From an uncultured Methylococcaceae bacterium (GTDB taxonomy: Bacteria; Pseudomonadota; Gammaproteobacteria; Methylococcales; Methylomonadaceae): 44,000 nt of DNA. Below are positions 7,675 to 16,695 of the stretch, in pieces. The notes below the pieces were generated by a model. It worked only from the letters and a program-made list of their open reading frames with translations, searched no databases and was not told the origin of the DNA. The stretch spans positions 1 to 44,000 of the forward strand of contig CAIYRS010000007.1 of NCBI GenBank assembly GCA_903928685.1, written 5' to 3'. Made by a program: the position numbers and the translations under genes. The number at the start of each line of letters is the position of its first letter. The first letter of the stretch is position 1.

Positions 7675-7857
7675 TTAATCCCTAAGCACTTGCTTCAAAA
7701 AAGGAATAGTCAACTTGCGCTGTGCTGCCAGCGAGGCTTTATCTAGCTTATCCAGCAATGCCCAGAGCGATGGCAAATCGCGGTCGAAATGGGTGAGCAG
7801 GAAGCGTCCGACTTGTGGGGATATGTCAAAACCGAGTTGTCCGGCTTTAAACATCAG
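7675..7857. repeat. Right copy of the 183-bp direct repeat (within hda)
   Basis: This is the 3' end of the intact hda gene and the partner of 5385-5567. The segment between them (5568-7674, 2107 bp) contains one family A repeat and the restriction-modification pair. Removing one copy plus the insert rebuilds a simple hda locus. Confidence 0.95.
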
Positions 7858-8367
7858 CACGGCGATTTTGTCTTGGTCTTGCAGGGGCTGTAGTTTTAAG
7901 GTTAGTCCCCAGTTGAGGCGGGTTTTTAGATCGGGCAGTTTAATGCCGAGTTGGTCGGGCGGGTTGTTGGCGGCGAGGATGAGGTGGTGCGCCAAGCTGC
8001 GGTGTTGGTTGTAGAAGTTGAACAAGGCCAGTTCCCAATCGCTATGGCCTGCGAGAGCGTCGATATTGTCCAAACACACCAAATCCAATTTTTCTAAGCC
8101 GATTAACAACGCCGGATCAGGCAAGTTTTCAGCAGCAAAGGCGAAATAAAAGGCTGATAACCCTTGTTGGTTGGCTTGTTGGCAGCAGGCTTGCAATAGA
8201 TGGCTTTTGCCGAGGCCAGATTCTCCCCAAAGATAAATTTGCGCTTCGCCCGCGCCTGTTGCGCTGGCTTGTAAATGCGTTAGCGCTTCTTGGTTACTGC
8301 CGGGGTAAAAGTCGCTGAAGCTTTGGTTGGCGCGGAATTCGAACGCTAAGGGAAGTTGTTCTGCCAT
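7675..8367 (-). CDS. hda: Hda, DnaA regulatory inactivator
   Basis: The 230-residue protein has the Hda layout. The N-terminal QLPLAF motif (residues 4-9) binds the DNA-polymerase sliding clamp. The Walker A is WGESGLGKSHLL (about 47-58), the Walker B region LVCLDNIDAL, and the C-terminal part is the AAA+ lid and DnaA-like domain. With the clamp on DNA, Hda stimulates hydrolysis of ATP on DnaA and so prevents re-initiation. It starts one base after the DUF2069 stop, as the last gene of an overlapping minus-strand run that also contains an ArsC-like gene, a neighbourhood also known around hda in E. coli (yfgD-hda). The 3' end is duplicated at 5385-5567, but this copy is complete. Confidence 0.95.
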   Translation of the reverse strand: MAEQLPLAFEFRANQSFSDFYPGSNQEALTHLQASATGAGEAQIYLWGESGLGKSHLLQACCQQANQQGLSAFYFAFAAENLPDPALLIGLEKLDLVCLDNIDALAGHSDWELALFNFYNQHRSLAHHLILAANNPPDQLGIKLPDLKTRLNWGLTLKLQPLQDQDKIAVLMFKAGQLGFDISPQVGRFLLTHFDRDLPSLWALLDKLDKASLAAQRKLTIPFLKQVLRD

Positions 8368-8368
8368 G

Positions 8369-9656
<1,288 letters not shown>

Positions 9657-9721
9657 GGTGGATAAGCCCCCGTGAAAACAAAGCGGTTATAATAGCACCA
9701 ACAAAACTCTTATGATGAAAG

Positions 9722-10576
9722 ATGATGGATAAATTAAAACAGTATTGGTTGTTGGCCCGATTTGATCGCCCGATAGGCACGTTGATTTTACTCTGGCCGA
9801 CTTTATGGGCGTTATGGGTGGCAGGTGATGGCAAACCGGATGGCTTGGTGCTTACCGTTTTTGTCTTAGGCGTGGTGCTGATGCGGGCGGCGGGCTGTGT
9901 GATAAATGATTATGCCGACCGCGATTTTGATCCGCATGTAGAACGCACCAAACAACGCCCCATTGCCGCAGGCAAGGTAAAGCCCAAAGAAGCCTTGATA
10001 TTATTTGCGGTGCTGTGTCTGATTGCTTTCGGACTGGTGTTATTGATGAATATCTACACCATTTTATTATCGTTTATTGGCGCATTCCTCGCCGCCAGTT
10101 ACCCGTTTATGAAACGCTACACCCAGTTGCCGCAAGCCTATTTAGGTATCGCTTTCGGATGGGCAGTACCGATGGCCTTCGCCGCGCAACGTGGAGAGAT
10201 TCCTCTTGTTGCTTGGTTGATGTATCTGGCGGTGATGTTATGGGCTTTGGTTTACGACACCATGTATGCCATGGTGGATAAAGACGATGATTTAAAAATC
10301 GGCGTTAAATCCACGGCGATTTTATTTGGCGATTACGACCGCCACATCATGGCGATATTGCAAACCATTATTATCGGTTTGTTAATTGCCGTCGGGATAT
10401 TGGCACAACTGCAATGGCCTTATTACCTTGGTGTAGCAGCGGCGACGGGCTTGTGCGGCTATCAACAAAAACTGATTTTCCATCGCCAAAAAGCCGCTTG
10501 TTTTAAAGCCTTTTTAAACAGCAATTGGTTTGGGTTGGCGGTGTTTTTGGGATTGTTGGTTAGTTATCAGCTGTAA
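9722..10576 (+). CDS. ubiA: 4-hydroxybenzoate polyprenyltransferase
   Basis: The 284-residue integral membrane protein has the UbiA family Asp-rich motifs: NDYADRDFD with the following [12 protein letters not shown], and a second in [19 protein letters not shown]. About eight hydrophobic helices follow the usual pattern. It attaches the polyprenyl tail to 4-hydroxybenzoate in ubiquinone synthesis, in the inner membrane. The chorismate lyase gene that often accompanies it is absent here. The gene is divergent from the arsC-wrbA-hda run, with about 65 bp between the starts. An in-frame ATG at 9725 is an alternative start. Confidence 0.95.
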   Translation: MMDKLKQYWLLARFDRPIGTLILLWPTLWALWVAGDGKPDGLVLTVFVLGVVLMRAAGCVINDYADRDFDPHVERTKQRPIAAGKVKPKEALILFAVLCLIAFGLVLLMNIYTILLSFIGAFLAASYPFMKRYTQLPQAYLGIAFGWAVPMAFAAQRGEIPLVAWLMYLAVMLWALVYDTMYAMVDKDDDLKIGVKSTAILFGDYDRHIMAILQTIIIGLLIAVGILAQLQWPYYLGVAAATGLCGYQQKLIFHRQKAACFKAFLNSNWFGLAVFLGLLVSYQL

Positions 10577-10689
10577 TTTTTTCACCGCAAAATACCGTTG
10601 ATTGCTTGCAAGCATGACTAAAAGTTTCCCTCAGCAAATGGATAACGGTAAAATCCGCGCATTTATCTTTTCACTGGAGCAATAAACAC

Positions 10690-11406
10690 ATGGGCAGAGC
10701 CTACCAAAACCGCAAAGAGTCAATGGCGAAAACTGCGGGTGCAAAAACCAAAGTCTATAGCAAATACGGACGTGAACTTTACGTTTGTGCCAAAGCTGGC
10801 GGCGCCGATCCGGACGGCAATTTAGCGTTACGCGGTTTGATGGAACGCGCCAAAAAAGCCCAAGTACCTTCCCATGTAATCGACAAAGCCTTAGATAAAG
10901 CCAAAGGCGCAGGCGGCGAAGATTTTTTCCCAGCCCGTTACGAAGGTTTTGGCCCAGGCGGCTGCATGGTGATTGTCGATTGCCTTACCGACAACCCCAA
11001 CCGCACCTTCAATGATGTGCGCCAATGCTTTACCAAAACCAAAGCTAAAATCGGTATTCAAGGCGCGGTCAGCCACATGTTTGACCACTCAGCGATTCTG
11101 GCTTTCATCCATAGTGATGAAGAAGCGGTTTTGGATGCCTTGTTATCAGCCGATGTCGACGTGACCGATGTAGAAAGTGAAGACGATAAAATCACCGTTT
11201 TTACCCCACCAGGCGACTACTTTAAAGCTAAACAAGCATTGGCAGATAGTTTAAGCGTGACTGATTTTGACGTCGATGAAATCCAATTTTTGCCAAGAAG
11301 CACCACCGCAATCAGCGGGGACGATTTGATTATGTTTGAAAAATTCTTAGATATGCTCAACGAATTGGATGACGTGCAGAATATTTATCATGATGCGGAA
11401 TATTAA
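10690..11406 (+). CDS. yebC: YebC/PmpR-family protein
   Basis: The 238-residue protein begins [19 protein letters not shown], matching the short-N-terminus gammaproteobacterial YebC/YeeN-like branch, and contains the family core [23 protein letters not shown] in pieces. It was long annotated as a transcriptional regulator; recent work on the family supports a ribosome-associated role in relieving stalls at proline-rich sequences. It is monocistronic as far as visible. A GGAG site precedes the ATG. The longer MGRAYQN start is preferred because it matches the family N-terminus. Confidence 0.93.
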   Translation: MGRAYQNRKESMAKTAGAKTKVYSKYGRELYVCAKAGGADPDGNLALRGLMERAKKAQVPSHVIDKALDKAKGAGGEDFFPARYEGFGPGGCMVIVDCLTDNPNRTFNDVRQCFTKTKAKIGIQGAVSHMFDHSAILAFIHSDEEAVLDALLSADVDVTDVESEDDKITVFTPPGDYFKAKQALADSLSVTDFDVDEIQFLPRSTTAISGDDLIMFEKFLDMLNELDDVQNIYHDAEY

Positions 11407-11444
11407 ATAAGCGCTTATCCATCAATTGTTGTCGTGTATTTAAT

Positions 11445-11472
11445 TGGAGTCCAAAACATGTTTTGGACTCCA
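11445..11472. terminator. Perfect 28-bp palindrome between convergent genes
   Basis: The half site TGGAGTCCAAAACA is followed directly by its exact reverse complement. It lies between the convergent ends of yebC and the PfkB-family gene. There is no long T run on either side, so it may act as a bidirectional terminator or mRNA 3' end stabiliser, or be a binding site. The location favours the first. Confidence 0.5.
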
Positions 11473-11486
11473 CCTATGTTGAATAT

Positions 11487-12422
11487 CTAAAACCACTGTA
11501 TTTCAACCCGTCCCAAACATTGCGCCATTAAAGCGTAATCGAATTGCCCAGGCTCCATACTAAACAAATTGGCTGTGCCGCAAGCCACGGCGAGTTTTAC
11601 AGCATCCTCCAAAGCCAAGTCTTGCACAAACGCCACCGCCACGCCTGCCAATAACGCATCACCACAACCGACATGGCTATGTATCGGTTCAGGTAACTCG
11701 TTAAGCTTTGCCGAAAGCACGCCTTGCTCGCCAACGACCAACACCCCTTCCGCACCTCTGGAAACCCAGACCCACTTTACCCCTTGGGCAATAATCGCTT
11801 GCGCGGCGACGATGATGGTATGGGTATCGATTAAATTTTCGCCAGTAAGATCCGCCAATTCCTGTTGATTAGGTTTGATAGCATAAGGCTTGGCTTTAAT
11901 GCCTTCGCGTAGCGCTGCACCGCTACTGTCCAAAAAAACCGTTACCGATTTTTGCTGACATAAAGCGATTAAAGTTTGGTAAAAATTCTCCGGCGCACCT
12001 TTCGGTAAACTGCCAGAAATCACCACCACATCACCCGCAACAACCAAGCCATCAAGTTGTGCCAATAACCGTTGGCAATCGGCAGCGGTAACGCTAAACC
12101 CAGCGGTTCGTATATGGTTTTCTTGCGCGCTTGCCGTCGCCCGCAAGGTAATATTGGTGCGGGTTTTACCGTTGACGGCGATGAAGTCGGTTTGTAACAG
12201 CGGCGAGCTTATCGCAGTAAACGCCGCTAAGGATTGCTCACCGACAAAACCTAAGCAGCGCACCTGCTGGCTTAGCTGCGTTACAGCCTTACCGACATTA
12301 ATGCCTTTACCACAAGCAAAATCATGGCTGCTTTCAGCGAGTATGGCATCGCCCGTTAAATCTTTAACGGTAATAAAAAAATCAATCGCGGTATTTGTGG
12401 TGATGGTGATGATGTTTGCCAT
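11487..12422 (-). CDS. PfkB-family sugar-phosphate kinase (1-phosphofructokinase-like)
   Basis: The 311-residue protein follows the 1-phosphofructokinase / tagatose-6-phosphate kinase subfamily. It has the N-terminal ITTNTAIDF, FACGKGINVGKAVTQL (sugar-phosphate site), VVISGSLPKGAPENFY, KPNQQELADLTGE and the C-terminal anion hole HVGCGDALLAGVAVAF with catalytic Asp in GCGDAL (usually GAGDS or GAGDA). It phosphorylates a sugar phosphate with ATP; the exact substrate cannot be told from sequence, and no fructose PTS genes are visible. It is the last gene of a compact minus-strand run, 16 bp after yigZ. Confidence 0.88.
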   Translation of the reverse strand: MANIITITTNTAIDFFITVKDLTGDAILAESSHDFACGKGINVGKAVTQLSQQVRCLGFVGEQSLAAFTAISSPLLQTDFIAVNGKTRTNITLRATASAQENHIRTAGFSVTAADCQRLLAQLDGLVVAGDVVVISGSLPKGAPENFYQTLIALCQQKSVTVFLDSSGAALREGIKAKPYAIKPNQQELADLTGENLIDTHTIIVAAQAIIAQGVKWVWVSRGAEGVLVVGEQGVLSAKLNELPEPIHSHVGCGDALLAGVAVAFVQDLALEDAVKLAVACGTANLFSMEPGQFDYALMAQCLGRVEIQWF

Positions 12423-12437
12423 AACAAGTTGAGTGTT

Positions 12438-13007
12438 TTAATAATGCGAAGGAAATGCTGCCGTCAATACCGCTAATTGCTCGGCGGGCAATTGCACTAT
12501 CAATTTCACTTGTTCGGTGAAATCTTGCTGGATGATATAACCGTTAATTTTCTTTAATAAATACTCTAAAGCTTGCAGGTCTTTGTAATCTAAATTCAAC
12601 GGCACGGTTAGCCAGTCAATATTCGGGATTAGCGTTGCGGCTTCGATGACATGTTTGGCGGTGTTGCCATAAGCGCGGGTAAGCCCCCCTGCCCCCAGTT
12701 TTATCCCGCCGTAATAGCGGATGACAGCAACTAAGGCATTGACCAAGTTTTTACCCTCCAAATGCAGATAAATCGGTTTGCCAGCAGTGCCTGGGGGTTC
12801 GCCTGCATCGTGGAATCGGTAAATTAGGCCATCTGGAGCTTTTATCCGGTAGGCGAAGGCGATGTGGGTGGCGCTAGCGTGATCGATATGCAATTGCCGT
12901 AATTGGCTATGCGCCTCGGCTTCGCTGTTACAGGGGCTGAGCACACCAATAAAGCGCGATTTTTTGATGATTTCTTCATAGATTTGTGGCGCTTCAACGC
13001 AATACAT
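12438..13007 (-). CDS. yigZ: YigZ/IMPACT family protein
   Basis: The 189-residue protein has the two-domain YigZ layout. The N-terminal UPF0029/IMPACT domain shows KKSRFIGVLSPC, HIAFAYRIK, the signature FHDAGEPPGTAGKPIY and VVIRYYGGIKLGAGGLTRAYG (with Ala in place of one Val). A C-terminal DUF1949 domain follows. The eukaryotic relative IMPACT modulates Gcn2; the bacterial role is not settled. It lies 6 bp downstream of the zinc-ribbon gene and before the PfkB kinase, so co-transcription is expected. Confidence 0.92.
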   Translation of the reverse strand: MYCVEAPQIYEEIIKKSRFIGVLSPCNSEAEAHSQLRQLHIDHASATHIAFAYRIKAPDGLIYRFHDAGEPPGTAGKPIYLHLEGKNLVNALVAVIRYYGGIKLGAGGLTRAYGNTAKHVIEAATLIPNIDWLTVPLNLDYKDLQALEYLLKKINGYIIQQDFTEQVKLIVQLPAEQLAVLTAAFPSHY

Positions 13008-13013
13008 CCGCGC

Positions 13014-13655
13014 TTAACGTAAGAATTGGCTAAACAAGGTATTCAACACATCAAGCATACCGATTTCGGTATTATCGGCCCGGTATTCCAAGTGCTGATT
13101 GGAAAGGCCCGAGGGTTTTTGGGGCGGGACAGCTTGGGTATTTTTGTTCTGCAATAGATCACCACCAGCCGATTTCCATTCTAATAAATGCGTTAACTCG
13201 CCGTTTTCTAACCAAATGCCATGTAATTGGCATTGGTCAACCACCACGCCGCTTCGGTAGGCAAATACATGACGGTTCATGAATGCTTGGCAGACGGGGC
13301 ATTTAAGATATTTAAACGGTTTATTGCCTTGGTAGCGGTCTTGGTTGATGGTGTCTAGCAATTGCAGATTGATTTGTAAGCTTTCAGAAACCGTTGCCGC
13401 CAATAAGGTTTCAACTTGTCCAGGATTAAAAAATAAACCGTAACAACCGTTGCAGCGATGTACCAAAATATCTGCACTTTTAATGGTGATATTTTCTAGG
13501 TTGATTTCGCACTGCGGACAATGTTTGTCTTCGGCAATACCATTGCTTTGGTAATGGTGGTTACCTTGCAGATCAATATCATTGCGGGCATTACAGTAAC
13601 GGCAAACGGTGGTACTCGCCATTAACGGTGCAGAACAATAGGTGCATTTAGCCAT
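13014..13655 (-). CDS. Zinc-ribbon protein with zf-TFIIB-like domains
   Basis: The 213-residue protein has three cysteine clusters: an N-terminal CTYCSAPL...CRYCNARND zinc ribbon, a TFIIB-like unit CPQCEINLENI...HRCNGCYGLFFNPGQVETLL, and a second one CPVCQAFMN...VVDQCQLHGIWLENGELTHLL. Such domains occur in small bacterial proteins of unknown role, often next to SPFH/YdjI-type proteins as here. Its start lies one base after the SPFH gene stop, so the two are almost certainly translated together. Confidence 0.85.
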   Translation of the reverse strand: MAKCTYCSAPLMASTTVCRYCNARNDIDLQGNHHYQSNGIAEDKHCPQCEINLENITIKSADILVHRCNGCYGLFFNPGQVETLLAATVSESLQINLQLLDTINQDRYQGNKPFKYLKCPVCQAFMNRHVFAYRSGVVVDQCQLHGIWLENGELTHLLEWKSAGGDLLQNKNTQAVPPQKPSGLSNQHLEYRADNTEIGMLDVLNTLFSQFLR

Positions 13656-13656
13656 G

Positions 13657-14661
13657 TTAAAAATCGTTTAACAGTTGTTGTTTTTTGCTGGCGTAATCTT
13701 CATCAGAAATTAAACCTGCATCTAACAAGCTTTTAAGCTCAGTCAGTTTAGTGGTGATATTGCTTGCGGCAGCCGTTGGTGGAGTGATCGCTTGCGACAG
13801 GTTTTGCCCAAAGCTGATACCGGCTCCCAATCCCATACCCATTCCCGCCCCGCCGCCTTCGTTTCTGGCAGCTTCGCGCATGGCTTCCAATTGCTGCAAT
13901 TGTGCGTAATCCAAACCTGCGGCTTTGGCGGCTTGGGCTTCGGCTGTCAAATCGGCAATGCGGTTGATACGGGATTGGGTTTCTTCATCAAAATCCGTGC
14001 CTTCAATACGAAAATCGGTCAGATGTAAACCAAGTCCGGTAAATATGCCCGACAAGGTTGTTCGCATTTCTAAGGCAATGTCATCGCGGTTTTGGTCAAT
14101 ATCGGTATAGCTAAAATGGCTGCTGGCAAGAAAATCACTCAGCGGTTGCAAAAACCGTGATGCCATTACGGTGCGGAAATCATCGATATAAAAGGCTTCT
14201 TGACTGCCGACAACAGCTTCAAACAAATGTCGCGGTTCAACAATCCGGTAACTGTAATTGCCGAATGCTTTTAAGCCCACAGGAAAGTGGTATTGCGGGT
14301 CTTGGTATTTGATGGCTGAGGTGGTGCCCCATTTCTGGTCGATGATGTCGGTGCGTTTAAAAAAATAAATACCGACTTTATGCTCGCTTTCAAAAAACTG
14401 CATTACCCGGCTGATGGTTGTCCAAAACGGGATGTTGTCAGTTTTTAAATTGATGGCACACGGCTCTTGAATCACCGCTTGCACTTTACCTTTATAAACG
14501 AAAATACAACCCTGCCCTGGGCCAACTATCAACGTGGAAGCGTTTTTAATTTCGTCGCCATTATCCGTCCACTGTTGGAACAAACAATTTGCATCCGGTT
14601 GTTGCCATTCAATTACCGAACGTAGCTGCCGTTTTATGCCATCAAATAGTGCCATTTTCAC
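13657..14661 (-). CDS. SPFH-domain protein with SHOCT tail (YdjI-like)
   Basis: The 334-residue protein begins MALFDGIKRQLRSVIEW after an optional two-residue start (ATGs at 14661 and 14655). It is typical of YdjI-like SPFH proteins: a beta-rich first half (LIVGPGQGCIFVYKGKVQAV), an SPFH core ending FTGLGLHLTDFRIEGTDFDEE, a coiled-coil-like alanine-rich helix near 235-265, a glycine-rich linker and a C-terminal SHOCT motif (LKSLLDAGLISDEDYASKKQ). In Bacillus the relative YdjI is recruited to the membrane in phage-shock-type responses. That role is only suggested here. First gene of the four-gene minus-strand run. Confidence 0.87.
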   Translation of the reverse strand: MKMALFDGIKRQLRSVIEWQQPDANCLFQQWTDNGDEIKNASTLIVGPGQGCIFVYKGKVQAVIQEPCAINLKTDNIPFWTTISRVMQFFESEHKVGIYFFKRTDIIDQKWGTTSAIKYQDPQYHFPVGLKAFGNYSYRIVEPRHLFEAVVGSQEAFYIDDFRTVMASRFLQPLSDFLASSHFSYTDIDQNRDDIALEMRTTLSGIFTGLGLHLTDFRIEGTDFDEETQSRINRIADLTAEAQAAKAAGLDYAQLQQLEAMREAARNEGGGAGMGMGLGAGISFGQNLSQAITPPTAAASNITTKLTELKSLLDAGLISDEDYASKKQQLLNDF

Positions 14662-14753
14662 ATTCCAAAAGTTATGAATAGACGTTGATTGTATGTCAAT
14701 ATGCGGTTTTTTTTATAGTATGAATTCACCACCGACATCGTTAAGGAGATCAG

Positions 14754-15281
14754 ATGACAATAAAAGCATTTAAAGGCCGCTATCCCACACTCGGCGAAAG
14801 CGTGTTCATAGACGACTCTGCCGTGGTAATTGGTGATGTTACCTTGGGCAATAACGTGTCTGTATGGCCGACAACCGTAATACGCGGCGATGTCGAAAGC
14901 ATTACTATCGGCGATGACACCAATGTACAAGACGGCGCGGTGCTGCATGTTTCCCATGCGGGCAAGTTTTCACCTGTCGGGCAGCCGTTACGGATTGGCA
15001 AAGGCGTAACCATTGGGCATCGGGCGGTAGTACATGCGTGTACTGTTGGTGATTATTGCTTGGTCGGCATTGGTGCCATCATTTTGGATGGTGCGGTGCT
15101 TGAAGATTATGTGATGCTGGGTGCAGGCGCATTAGTTGCGCCGGGTAAACGTTTAGAAAGCGGCTTTTTATATGTCGGCGCACCCGCCAAACAAATCCGC
15201 CCGTTAAGCGTTACTGAAAAGGAATTTTTAGCCTATTCGGCAGAGCATTATGTGAGTTTGAAAAATAATTATTTGGAATAA
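14754..15281 (+). CDS. Gamma-class carbonic anhydrase family protein (YrdA/PaaY-like)
   Basis: The 175-residue protein is a left-handed beta-helix with hexapeptide repeats (GNNVSVWPTTVIRGDVESI, IGDDTNVQDGAVLHV). It keeps the three metal-site histidine regions in VLHVSHAGK and IGHRAVVHAC. Such proteins bind zinc or iron; some hydrate CO2, others act in CoA-ester metabolism, so carbonic anhydrase activity is likely but not proven. An AAGGAG site precedes the ATG at a good distance. It is divergent from the SPFH gene and its stop touches the moaC stop from the other strand. Confidence 0.93.
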   Translation: MTIKAFKGRYPTLGESVFIDDSAVVIGDVTLGNNVSVWPTTVIRGDVESITIGDDTNVQDGAVLHVSHAGKFSPVGQPLRIGKGVTIGHRAVVHACTVGDYCLVGIGAIILDGAVLEDYVMLGAGALVAPGKRLESGFLYVGAPAKQIRPLSVTEKEFLAYSAEHYVSLKNNYLE

Positions 15282-15755
15282 TCAACGCTGCCAATGCCCC
15301 GATTTCCCGCCCGCTTTTTCCAATAATTGCACCGATTGGATCACCATACCCCGATCAACCGCCTTGCACATATCGTAAATGGTCAGCAAGGCGATTTGCG
15401 TAGCGGTTAACGCCTCCATCTCCACGCCCGTTTGTCCGGTGGTTTTTACTGTGCATTGGCAGCGTATCCGTTGCCGTTCGGTTTCAATCTGAAAATCCAC
15501 CGACACATGGCTGATTGGCAAAGGATGGCATAGCGGGATTAAATCAGCGGTTTTTTTTGCCGCCATAATCCCCGCGATTCGAGCAATCGCCAGCACGTCA
15601 CCTTTTTTATGGCCGCCTTCGGCAATCAATCTAAGGGTATCGGCTTGCATCTCAATATAACCTTCGGTGACAGCCACCCGGTCAGTTATGGCTTTGTTGC
15701 CGACATCCACCATATGGGCTTCGCCGGATTCGTTAAAATGGGTCAGTTGCGGCAT
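15282..15755 (-). CDS. moaC: Cyclic pyranopterin monophosphate synthase
   Basis: Using the ATG at 15755 the protein has 157 residues, the family norm; the open frame continues upstream to 15974 but that part overlaps moaD and is not family-like. It shows the N-terminal [32 protein letters not shown]-type helix ([18 protein letters not shown]), the LCHPLPIS metal/substrate motif and the C-terminal [20 protein letters not shown] with MCKAVDRGM. MoaC makes cyclic pyranopterin monophosphate in molybdenum-cofactor synthesis. It is divergent from moaD with 61 bp between starts, which should hold both promoters. Confidence 0.95.
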   Translation of the reverse strand: MPQLTHFNESGEAHMVDVGNKAITDRVAVTEGYIEMQADTLRLIAEGGHKKGDVLAIARIAGIMAAKKTADLIPLCHPLPISHVSVDFQIETERQRIRCQCTVKTTGQTGVEMEALTATQIALLTIYDMCKAVDRGMVIQSVQLLEKAGGKSGHWQR

Positions 15756-15816
15756 TTGTTCAGTACAATGGAAAAAATGGCTATTATCTTGGTATTTGTT
15801 AACGGTGTGAATGTTT

Positions 15817-16050
15817 ATGTCAATTAAAGTGCGGTACTTCGCGAGTTTAAAAGAGCGTTTGGGGTGTTCAGAAAGCCACTTAGATTTTGCCGAAGGTTTA
15901 ACGGTACAGGCGGTTTGGCAACAGCTAAATCCGGATTTAAGTTTGCCGAACAACATCTTGGCGGCGGTAAACATGGATTATGTAGGCTTAGATGCCATTG
16001 TTGCCGATGGTGACGAAGTGGCGTTTTTCCCGCCAGTGACCGGAGGTTGA
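15817..16050 (+). CDS. moaD: Molybdopterin synthase small subunit (sulfur carrier)
   Basis: From the ATG at 15817 the product has 77 residues: a ubiquitin-like fold beginning [16 protein letters not shown] and ending [12 protein letters not shown]. The C-terminal Gly-Gly becomes a thiocarboxylate that donates sulfur to precursor Z with MoaE. An alternative start at 15811 adds only two residues. The stop is one base before the moaE start, so the pair is coupled. MoaC lies divergently upstream. Confidence 0.95.
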   Translation: MSIKVRYFASLKERLGCSESHLDFAEGLTVQAVWQQLNPDLSLPNNILAAVNMDYVGLDAIVADGDEVAFFPPVTGG

Positions 16051-16051
16051 A

Positions 16052-16498
16052 ATGTTGATAACAATAGCCGAACAGGCGTTTGACCCTTGGCAAGCCGTAC
16101 AAACTTACCAAGCCGAACATTTGCCTGCGGGCAGTTATGGCGCAACCAGTATTTTTATCGGCACTATGCGGGATTTTAACGAAGGCGCAGACATTACCGC
16201 GATGTGCTTGGAATATTATCCCGGCATGACCGAAAAACAACTGGAAAAAATCGTTAGTGAAGCCAGCCAACAATGGGCGGTGTTAGATGCGCTAGTTGTC
16301 CATCGGGTTGGCGACATCCTGCCCAACGACCCCATCGTCATCGTCGCCGTCTGGACAGCCCATCGCGGCGACGCCTTCGCCGCTTGCCGTTACATCATGG
16401 AAGCCTTGAAATCCAAAGCACCGTTTTGGAAAAAAGAGCAATTGGTATCTGAGCAAGTGCGCTGGGTTGAAAGCAATACCGTCAACAAAGCAACATAA
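16052..16498 (+). CDS. moaE: Molybdopterin synthase catalytic subunit
   Basis: The 148-residue protein has the MoaE signatures: GATSIFIGTMRDFNEG, MCLEYYPGMTEKQLEKI, VHRVGDILPNDPIVIVAV, HRGDAFAACRYIMEALKSKAPFWKKE in pieces with the catalytic lysines of KSKAPFWKKE. It forms the heterotetrameric molybdopterin synthase with MoaD. The start overlaps a good GGAGG site that lies in the moaD 3' end. Confidence 0.96.
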   Translation: MLITIAEQAFDPWQAVQTYQAEHLPAGSYGATSIFIGTMRDFNEGADITAMCLEYYPGMTEKQLEKIVSEASQQWAVLDALVVHRVGDILPNDPIVIVAVWTAHRGDAFAACRYIMEALKSKAPFWKKEQLVSEQVRWVESNTVNKAT

Positions 16499-16695
16499 AA
16501 TGAGAGTGCGGTCATCTTGACCGCACAACAGGCAGGATGACTCAAATTCCACCTAACAAAACAACTGAAAAACAGACCATTTAGATAGACGTTTATTTTT
16601 CGAAGAGACAAATTTACGCGATTTGCACAAATCAATTGACAAAAAAGTTAGCATCGGCAATTCTTCTAACTTCTGTTTTATCAAGAGATGCAACA

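Noticed and set aside
15756-15974. A longer N-terminus for moaC.
   Set aside because: The added residues overlap the divergent moaD gene and do not resemble MoaC; the ATG at 15755 gives the normal family length.
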